The translations under genes were made by a program, and so were the position numbers. Below are positions 44,146 to 50,450 of a stretch of 50,450 nt of DNA, one piece after another; position 1 is the stretch's first letter, and every line of letters begins with the position of its first letter. The notes below the pieces were generated by a model. The model searched no databases and had not been told where the DNA came from. It saw nothing but the letters and a program-made list of their open reading frames with translations. This DNA comes from Caldithrix sp. (GTDB lineage Bacteria; KSB1; UBA2214; DYKH01). Where the stretch lies: contig DYKH01000011.1 in assembly GCA_020722685.1 (NCBI GenBank), positions 18,625 to 69,074 of the forward strand, in the 5' to 3' direction.

Positions 44146-46632
44146 TCACTTGCGAATCAGCCAAATCTCCGCGACCTGTGAGCCACGCTGCCCTGGGCCG
44201 CAAGTCCAGGTGAAAGTCACTTTGCCATCCTGGGTGGCTGCACGCGGCACCGGAAACTCCATAACGGGAAAACGACCGGTCTGCATGAGGTCATGCACAA
44301 GGTATTGCTCGTCTGCAACGCAGCGCATGGAGGAGCGAAATCTTCCCGTGTAGGCCACTTTCAGGAGGTACCGGGAATGTGGGTCCAAGTTGTCGTAGAA
44401 AATGCGGAGCGGCACCTCGTACAGCGTGGTGGCTTGGCTCATCCACGCCAGCGGTGCTTTTCTGCCTTCAAAACCGTCGATCACCGTGCGAGCCCATTCC
44501 TCGCCGCTGAGGCCGACCTCAAATCCCAACAGCGGTGAAAAGAGATTGCCGGGATCATGCTCCCAGCTCATATTCTGTTCCACCCGCCGCCAACTGTTGG
44601 CCGAGCCGAACTGATCATAAAAACCTCCCGGTCCGGGATCGGTTCGATGAATGAGGCTATCGATAGCCAACAACCGCGAGGCTTCGTCCGGCATTCTTTT
44701 GACCTCGGCCATGTTAGCTAACAAATACACGGCATCGTTCAGCGGCTGGTCGATGCCGTCCATGAAAGCGCCGCGACCTCTCTCGATGGCTCCATGTTTG
44801 GCGACGGTAAGCTGCGCGCCGATGCTGGCGAATAGCTCGTCCGCCAGTTGTTCACAGCGCCGGCGATACTCCTGAGCTACCGGTTTTGTTCTGGCTCGCT
44901 TCAAGATCGCTTCCGCCTCCTGCATAGCGGCCAAAGAGCCCATTTTTTTTGCCGCCCGCAACTTCTCCATCGCCTGTCTTTCCAACTCCTTCTCATAGAT
45001 GAGCCGCTCCTTAATGTAGGCGTCGTAATAAGCGCGCATCAGTCCCATTTGGAAGCGGAAATTGCTCAGAACTTGAGGAGATGCCCTCTCTTCCATATCT
45101 TGCCACTGCTGCAAGGTCACTTCGATCTGCGGATTGACGACCAAGGGCCCGACCCAGTTTTGCTCTTGCGCCAAGAAGCCTTGAGCACAGTCTTCGGCCA
45201 AATCTTCGCCGATGAAGAATCGGCTATAATCGCGCAGGGTCTCGATCACCGGCGTCTTTGGGTCCCAATCTTGGCCACTCCAGATGAATTTGTTCACATC
45301 ATCGTTGGTGCCTTCGGAATAGCTGATGCTGCCGCAGGTGTAGGGAGCAAACAGATTGTGAATCTGCTTTTCCTGCAGCGGGCGCGGATTGAAGCATTCA
45401 CGCCCAAGCGTCATAGCAAAAGCCAGGTCCCAGTGCGGCACCGGATATTGGCAGCTCAGGCTGTGAGTGATATCCGGGTAGTGGCGAATAGGAATGGCGG
45501 CATCGACAATGCGGCGGATTTCCGGCAACGGCGTTTTGATCCACGGACCAAAAACTACGCCGCCAAACCAGGTGGGCTTTTCGTTCACATGCCGATAAAA
45601 AGAATCCAACCATTCCGGCGTCGGTTTGAATGCTTGCGGCGAGATCCAAATCTTGGCTTTGGGATGGTACTTGTTCAGCTTGACGGCCACCTTCTCCATC
45701 CAGGCAAACAGCACGTGGGGATGCAAATCTCCGGGATCACCGCCGGGAACAAAGACCGCATCGATGCGCGGCAGCTTTTGAAATATCCCCTCGCGCTCCG
45801 TCAGCTCGGCTTCGAGTGAAGCAGGATCCGTGTAGTTCTTGCCCATGTTCGGATACCAAATCCAAACGTCGAGGCCGTAAGAGTCGATGATGCGCGACAG
45901 CTCGATCATCATTTGCATCGGCTCGACTTTCATGTGCGGGCTAAGGGCGTCGTCATCGGTCCTCGGCGGCATGATCTCGATGCTGTTGGCGCCAAAGATG
46001 GCCAGCTCGCGAATGTACTGGTCGAACTGAGCCGGTGTCCAGGCATCATAGGAATTGGTCTTGGGCCGATAGCCCAATTGATGGCCGCGCACAGGATAGG
46101 CCGGGGATGAAACGAGGTGAAAGTCCTTAGCTATCGACATTCGCCCGGGGCCCATCGACAGATTGCGCAACAGACGACCGACGCCAAACAGCACACCGCG
46201 GGCGTCGTCGCCAATAACCAAGACGGCAGAGTGCGGCTCTACCTTCGTCATAATCCGATAGCCCTCTTTGCCAGGCTGCCCGTCGCCAGCAGCCAAATCT
46301 TGGTACGGTCCCAAGAAGGCTTTGGCGAATGCCAAAGGGCTGACAGCAATCACCGGCGAGCCGTCCTTCGGCCAATGATTTGTCGTGCGCAGACTCTTTC
46401 CCGTTCGCTTTTCAACTTCCTCGACCAGGACGGTAATCGCCTTTTGTTCCACTTTCCCTAAGCCTTTTGGATGCACAATGACCGCATTCGACAAGTCCAA
46501 GCCCGCTGCCTCCGCCAGGGCAACGGACGGCAGACAAGCAGTCAGCATGAGCGCAAAAAGAACAAACGCAGCCAAGGAAGAGAAATATGTCCGAACACTG
46601 AGAGTGGAAATATGTCTTGGTATATGGATCAT
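44146..46632 (-). CDS. Secreted GH67/GH20-like glycoside hydrolase, family uncertain
   Basis: ATG at 46632 has GGAG five bases upstream, giving about 828 residues. The signal region (to about 40) includes LMLTACLPSVALAEA, where a Cys could be lipidated, though the context is not a clean lipobox. Residues 45-165 resemble the N-terminal domain shared by GH20 and GH67 (VEKRTGKSLRTT, VLVIGDDARGVLFGVGRLLR). A TIM barrel follows (about 180-510: IFGANSIEIMPPRTDDDA, DAVFVPGGDPGDLHP). The rest is a helical domain (about 510-660) and a C-terminal beta region. It is probably a periplasmic or surface exoglycosidase or glucuronidase-like enzyme. Catalytic residues could not be fixed. Confidence 0.75.
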   Translation of the reverse strand: MIHIPRHISTLSVRTYFSSLAAFVLFALMLTACLPSVALAEAAGLDLSNAVIVHPKGLGKVEQKAITVLVEEVEKRTGKSLRTTNHWPKDGSPVIAVSPLAFAKAFLGPYQDLAAGDGQPGKEGYRIMTKVEPHSAVLVIGDDARGVLFGVGRLLRNLSMGPGRMSIAKDFHLVSSPAYPVRGHQLGYRPKTNSYDAWTPAQFDQYIRELAIFGANSIEIMPPRTDDDALSPHMKVEPMQMMIELSRIIDSYGLDVWIWYPNMGKNYTDPASLEAELTEREGIFQKLPRIDAVFVPGGDPGDLHPHVLFAWMEKVAVKLNKYHPKAKIWISPQAFKPTPEWLDSFYRHVNEKPTWFGGVVFGPWIKTPLPEIRRIVDAAIPIRHYPDITHSLSCQYPVPHWDLAFAMTLGRECFNPRPLQEKQIHNLFAPYTCGSISYSEGTNDDVNKFIWSGQDWDPKTPVIETLRDYSRFFIGEDLAEDCAQGFLAQEQNWVGPLVVNPQIEVTLQQWQDMEERASPQVLSNFRFQMGLMRAYYDAYIKERLIYEKELERQAMEKLRAAKKMGSLAAMQEAEAILKRARTKPVAQEYRRRCEQLADELFASIGAQLTVAKHGAIERGRGAFMDGIDQPLNDAVYLLANMAEVKRMPDEASRLLAIDSLIHRTDPGPGGFYDQFGSANSWRRVEQNMSWEHDPGNLFSPLLGFEVGLSGEEWARTVIDGFEGRKAPLAWMSQATTLYEVPLRIFYDNLDPHSRYLLKVAYTGRFRSSMRCVADEQYLVHDLMQTGRFPVMEFPVPRAATQDGKVTFTWTCGPGQRGSQVAEIWLIRK

Positions 46633-47219
46633 GGGCACTCCGGGGAAAGTAAGGTGAGAAAATTGATCGGAATCATCAAGTTCCGTTCTTGCAGAAGATT
46701 GTCCTCAAAAAAATGTGGTGGTTTCATTTCGCAGAAGAAATCCCGCCATCGGAATTTCAGCTTCACGAGGCCGTTAGCGAGACCTTCGATCCTACTGCTA
46801 CGGCAACCTCGTGAATATAAGAATTGCCCCTACGAAAAGCCAGTACAATCTACCCTTGGGCAGGGCGCCGGAGAATGAATTCTCAGGCTCAAAAACACAA
46901 GCCATCATCGGGTGACAAGCCACCTTCAGATGACTCACTTTGGGCCTGCGGTTTTAATCGCGGCCCTAAGCTCTAACCAAAGCAAATACTCCAAGAGCGA
47001 ATCACTACCCCCTCTCATTACATCCGGCTTCACCACGCCAGGCATTTTTTCAAAGCAAATTCTTGTAAAAAAAAATCAAAATGCTTATTTTGGCCTCAGA
47101 TCAAGACAAACAAGTTGATTGTGATCCGAGGCGTCCCCGGCAACCGGTGGGACAAATGGCGGCTATCCGAATTCATGCGGTATTAAACCGACGCGTTAAG
47201 GGCACTGGAAAAAGGTGAA
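46633..47219. other. Intergenic stretch without recognisable genes
   Basis: These 587 bases hold no supportable gene. CACGAGG (46764-46770) and CCTCGTG (46807-46813) are the ends of a weak hairpin, and an A-rich tract with CAAAAT-GCTT-ATTTTG lies near 47.08 kb. The region separates the divergent glycosidase and acetyltransferase genes and should contain their promoters. Confidence 0.5.
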
Positions 47220-48185
47220 ATGATGGCACATCTGCGCATCATGCACAAGAGCGATTTGCCTGGAATCGGCCTTTTGCTGGTAAAAGCCTTCAGCCAAGGC
47301 CTGCTTGACGATGGCTATCAATCGACCCATGTACCTGCCTGCAGAGTAGAATTCTTGGAGATGTATCTCTCTCAATGTCCGCACGGCTGTTTTGTATTGG
47401 AGCATGCGGGGAAGATTCTGGCAGCATCCTTCTGCCACGTCTGGGGCAAGACGGGTTGGATCGGCCCCTTGGCGGTGCTCCCGGAGAAACGTCTCTCGGG
47501 ACTGGGCAAGGAGATCGCTACCCATTGCATCGATTTCTTGAAGCGATCAGGGTGCACGACCATTGGCTTGGAGACCAGCCCGCGCAGCTATCGCAATTTA
47601 GGCTTTTACGGAAAATTGGGTTTTCTGCCCACTACGCTGGCCGTTGACATGATACGAGACGTGGATTTCACGCGCGACAACCCCATGCCCGCAGACCATG
47701 AGGTGGTTTTTTACTCCAAGTGCGATAGCGCCCAGCGACAGGAGTTTTGTCGCCAGGCGCTGGCGTTGACTGAATCCGTGGTTCCGAATGTCGACTATGC
47801 TCCTTTGATCCGAACCAACCAAGAATTTTCCTGGGGCGATTCGATTCTGCTCAAACATAACAAAAAGCCGGTGAGCTACGTCTCTATTCAGACCGAGCCC
47901 AGCTCGGCAGAAGAACGACCAACCATCCTAAGAACTCTGGCACTGGTGGCCGGCCCGAAAGCTTCCCTGCAAAGGTTCAGCGAATTGGTGCACGTTCTGG
48001 AAAATGTGGCCAGAGAAAACTTTTTCGAACATTTGTTGCTGCGGGTGCCGACCCAGTGCCCCAGCGCCTTTAAGCTGCTGTTAGCCGAAGGATTCCGCGT
48101 GCAACACAGCGATCTGCGCTTGACGGTCGAAGGGTTTCCGGAGCCGGTAAAGTGCGCCGGCATCCATCTAAGCAGATGGGAGTAG
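47220..48185 (+). CDS. GNAT-family acetyltransferase with C-terminal extension
   Basis: Two adjacent ATGs (47220/47223) compete, with GGTGAA just upstream. In the 321-residue protein, residues 3-150 form a GNAT fold with the acetyl-CoA loop RLSGLGKE (91-98) and a following LGFYGKLGF signature typical of single-domain N-acetyltransferases. Residues 160-320 form a second, less clear region (LLRVPTQCPSAFKLLLAEGFR), perhaps a degenerate second GNAT. The acceptor is unknown. The DUF1848 gene begins nine bases downstream, so the two are co-transcribed. Confidence 0.82.
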   Translation: MMAHLRIMHKSDLPGIGLLLVKAFSQGLLDDGYQSTHVPACRVEFLEMYLSQCPHGCFVLEHAGKILAASFCHVWGKTGWIGPLAVLPEKRLSGLGKEIATHCIDFLKRSGCTTIGLETSPRSYRNLGFYGKLGFLPTTLAVDMIRDVDFTRDNPMPADHEVVFYSKCDSAQRQEFCRQALALTESVVPNVDYAPLIRTNQEFSWGDSILLKHNKKPVSYVSIQTEPSSAEERPTILRTLALVAGPKASLQRFSELVHVLENVARENFFEHLLLRVPTQCPSAFKLLLAEGFRVQHSDLRLTVEGFPEPVKCAGIHLSRWE

Positions 48186-48194
48186 CGAAAGCTC

Positions 48195-49040
48195 ATGGAC
48201 AGAACGGGACTCAAAGTGATCTCCGCAAGTCGTCGCATCGATATGGTTGCCGGCGAGCCGGAACGATTGGTGCAAATCCTGCGAGCCAAATGCCCGCCGG
48301 CGAGGGTGCATTCGCTTGTGCTTTGGACCAAGAACGCCTCTAATGTCCTGAATCATGCCTCGCTAACAGCCGAGCTTGAGAGATACGATCAATTGTACTT
48401 GCAATACAGCATCACGGGATTGGGCGGCACCGTATTAGAACCGATGGTTCCGTCCATGAATGTGGCCCTGTCACACCTGGCGCCGTTGATTCGCTTTCTG
48501 AAAAATCCGCGCCGACTGCGAATACGGTTCGATCCCATTGTTCATTTTCGTTTGCCCAATGATGAGGTGGTTTGTAACCTCCCTCTCTTTGCAGAAATCG
48601 CCAAAAAGGCCAGCAAATTAGGAGTTCGCGACGTGTCCACAAGTTGGGTTATTCGCTATCCAAAAGTTGACAGTCGGCTTCGGCAAAAAGGTATCTTTTC
48701 ACTGGAGGTTTCTCAGGAGCAACTCCTGGACGAAGCCAACTGGATGCAAAGAATTGCCGGGGAGTACGGCCTGCAACTGCACGGCTGCTGCGTGCCGCAA
48801 TGGCCAACGTCCCGATGCATTGATGGATACTTGCTCAACGAGCTACACCCGAAAGGATATCGGGCCTCCGTGAAGCGCGCCAAAGGTCAACGCGCACTGT
48901 GCGGCTGTACGGAGAGCTGGGACATTGGCTGGTACAATCCTTGTTTCCATGGCTGCGTGTACTGCTATGGAAACCCAAAGCCTGTTGCGCCGGAGAGAAG
49001 CAAAGGCGCATCAGAAAGCGAAGGTACACAAGTAGAGTGA
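48195..49040 (+). CDS. DUF1848 protein with radical-SAM-like cysteine motif
   Basis: The 281-residue protein opens with VISASRRIDM, a DUF1848 hallmark, and a VLWTKN strand. Its C-terminus has CGCTESWDIGWY followed by a Cys-x3-Cys-x2-Cys motif (Cys250, Cys254, Cys257), the cluster pattern of radical SAM iron-sulfur enzymes, here at the end of the chain instead of the beginning. The family has no established reaction. The last 20 residues are polar and likely flexible. It is the downstream partner of the acetyltransferase gene. Confidence 0.85.
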   Translation: MDRTGLKVISASRRIDMVAGEPERLVQILRAKCPPARVHSLVLWTKNASNVLNHASLTAELERYDQLYLQYSITGLGGTVLEPMVPSMNVALSHLAPLIRFLKNPRRLRIRFDPIVHFRLPNDEVVCNLPLFAEIAKKASKLGVRDVSTSWVIRYPKVDSRLRQKGIFSLEVSQEQLLDEANWMQRIAGEYGLQLHGCCVPQWPTSRCIDGYLLNELHPKGYRASVKRAKGQRALCGCTESWDIGWYNPCFHGCVYCYGNPKPVAPERSKGASESEGTQVE

Positions 49041-49244
49041 GCGGTTTGGCGAGAATCCGGTCGACATACACCATGGCTTGGGGTCCGCTCCGGATGGATT
49101 GCGACAACGGGATTCCAAACGTTAAGAGCCGGCAATGGAGAATTACGCGGCAATGAGCGTTTTGAGCGGCGGAAATTATGAGCAGGAAAAAACCGGATTA
49201 ACCCAGAATTTGCGGCGGTCAGACCGCAAGAAGAAAGTAAGCAG

Positions 49245-50210
49245 ATGAGTTTCGCGATCCTATTTCACAATGACGACAAATCGCTGAGCCAGGTCCAAGT
49301 CTCGGACAAAAAGTTGACAGCCCTCGGCCACAGCGAGTTCGCCTGGCTGCACTTTGACCTCTCTGAGGAGCCAGCGTTGCGATCGACCTTGCTTCATTTC
49401 GGCATGGACGAGGAAGAAATCGACAGTCTCATCGATCCCGCGCAGCCGTACTACTTCCATCATCATCAAAAGATGACCGTGGATTCGCTGCAAGTATGTC
49501 ACCTGAGGAAGGACGGCATTGGTCACTCTCCCTTGCTGATTGCCATGACGGAAAAAGTCATCATTACCGCCCATGCAGGATCTTCACAGTATATCGAAGG
49601 CGTGCTACAGTCTTGTGAAGAGTCCTTCCAGACTGTGGGCAAAAGCCCCGGTTTTGTCTTCTTTTTGCTCTGGGATGCGATCATCGACGGCTTTCTGCCG
49701 CTCGTCTTTCACGTGGACGACAAGCTGGAGCGAATCGAAGAACAGTACTTGAGTGGCGACGGCTCCAAGCGAATTTTGGACGACATTCTCGGCTGCAAGA
49801 ACATGGTGCGAACGCTCAAGCACAGTCTTTCGCCCATGCAGCGCACCTTGCGCAGCTTGGTCACGGTCAAGCTGGCTCTCATCAACGATGAGGCGAGACA
49901 ATATCTCAGCGGTCTGTTTGCACATTTGGATCGCCTGGCCATTACCCTCGACTCCTTGCAGGATCGAGTGCAATCCACTTTGGCGGGATACAATTCCGTG
50001 CTGTCGCAGCAGATCAATCATTCCATGAAGGTATTGGCCGTTATCGCCACGATCATGATGCCGTTGTCATTGATTGCGGCCATTTACGGAACTAACTTTG
50101 AGTACATACCGGAACTCAGCTACCGCTATGCCTACTTTGTTTTTTTGACGGTGTTGCTGTTGCTGGGACTGGGATTGCTCTTCATCTTTAAGAAGAGGAA
50201 ATGGCTATAG
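49245..50210 (+). CDS. CorA-family divalent cation transporter with GTN in place of GMN
   Basis: The 321-residue protein begins at ATG 49245, with AAGAAGAAAG some distance upstream. Residues 1-255 are the cytoplasmic alpha/beta and long helical funnel; two C-terminal helices lie at about 260-280 and 295-315, ending in KKRKWL. The loop between them reads YGTNF (Gly282-Thr283-Asn284) where CorA magnesium channels have YGMNF. Variants at this position occur in CorA-like proteins with other metal preferences, including ZntB-type exporters. The fold is secure; the metal and direction are not. Confidence 0.88.
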   Translation: MSFAILFHNDDKSLSQVQVSDKKLTALGHSEFAWLHFDLSEEPALRSTLLHFGMDEEEIDSLIDPAQPYYFHHHQKMTVDSLQVCHLRKDGIGHSPLLIAMTEKVIITAHAGSSQYIEGVLQSCEESFQTVGKSPGFVFFLLWDAIIDGFLPLVFHVDDKLERIEEQYLSGDGSKRILDDILGCKNMVRTLKHSLSPMQRTLRSLVTVKLALINDEARQYLSGLFAHLDRLAITLDSLQDRVQSTLAGYNSVLSQQINHSMKVLAVIATIMMPLSLIAAIYGTNFEYIPELSYRYAYFVFLTVLLLLGLGLLFIFKKRKWL

Positions 50211-50450
50211 CGCGTAACGATTCTCTTGGAGGCTACCAAAGAAGTGCATGCTTCGTTCCGCGAGGTGCCACGCTGAGGTGAAAGGTGTCTTTTCATCCAA
50301 GTGACCCATTCAAGCTTATTCCGGTGACGTCCATTCGCTATGCACGACAAATCGAAATCACGAGAAGAGCCTTGGCTTTTCCCTTTGATTATTTTTGGTT
50401 CATCCGGCAAATGCGTACCTCTTGGCGAAGAAAGGCCAAAAGCATTCCTG

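Noticed and set aside
1..50450. CRISPR array, tRNA or rRNA genes, intact insertion sequences
   Set aside because: No regularly spaced direct repeats, cloverleaf or rRNA signature, or transposase motif was seen on either strand by reading; a computed scan could still find a short RNA.

Overview
The window reads as chromosomal DNA of a Gram-negative, non-proteobacterial bacterium of moderate G+C content. Outer-membrane barrels, an OmpA peptidoglycan-binding domain, an outer-membrane-linked metalloprotease and signal peptides with terminal-Phe barrel ends point to a diderm envelope. A YitJ-type fused homocysteine methyltransferase/MTHFR, a zwf-opcA-pgl operon, a tricorn-like protease, a DUF4432 protein and secreted propeller/phosphatase proteins recall FCB-group or KSB1/Calditrichota-like genomes. 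This is inference from gene content, not a placement. Several genes use TTG or GTG starts with good Shine-Dalgarno sequences. I saw no rRNA, tRNA, CRISPR array or intact insertion sequence.

Layout. 0-5.3 kb: a partial gene, the MTHFR fusion and a large metalloprotease-propeller-barrel protein, all on the minus strand. 5.9-9 kb: a plus-strand membrane protein, a minus-strand DUF4432 enzyme and a plus-strand Hsp20. 9-13.5 kb: minus-strand zwf-opcA-pgl (oxidative pentose phosphate entry, overlapping genes) followed by serine acetyltransferase. 13.7-15.9 kb: a metallophosphoesterase with an inserted domain, then a decayed minus-strand gene. 16-22.7 kb: tricorn-like protease, RlmB, a DnaQ-like exonuclease and an MFS transporter. 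22.8-24.3 kb: a small accessory islet (DUF6979-like and DUF4268/nuclease-like). 24.4-32.7 kb: a minus-strand run made of two coiled-coil proteins (one membrane-bound), a membrane-tethered substrate-binding protein fused to OmpA, an ABC permease, an ABC ATPase, a Tat-exported sugar isomerase-like protein and an enolase-superfamily enzyme. 33-37.9 kb: a propeller/phosphoesterase, an AGE-family epimerase and a SagB-type nitroreductase. 38-41.4 kb: a plus-strand metal-uptake operon (small His/Cys protein, outer-membrane barrel, ZnuA, ZnuB) without its own ATPase. 41.5-42.8 kb: a broken sigma-54 activator. 42.9-46.6 kb: an HpcH/HpaI aldolase and a GH67-like secreted glycosidase. 47.2-50.2 kb: GNAT, DUF1848 and a CorA-like transporter.

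The best candidate for an undescribed system is the five-gene set at about 26.98-32.68 kb. A nitrate/sulfonate-type ABC importer has its binding protein anchored in the inner membrane at one end and carries a peptidoglycan-binding OmpA domain at the other. It is encoded beside a membrane coiled-coil protein and a soluble coiled-coil protein. The architecture suggests an envelope-spanning, cell-wall-tethered transporter or sensor. The substrate cannot be read from the sequence.
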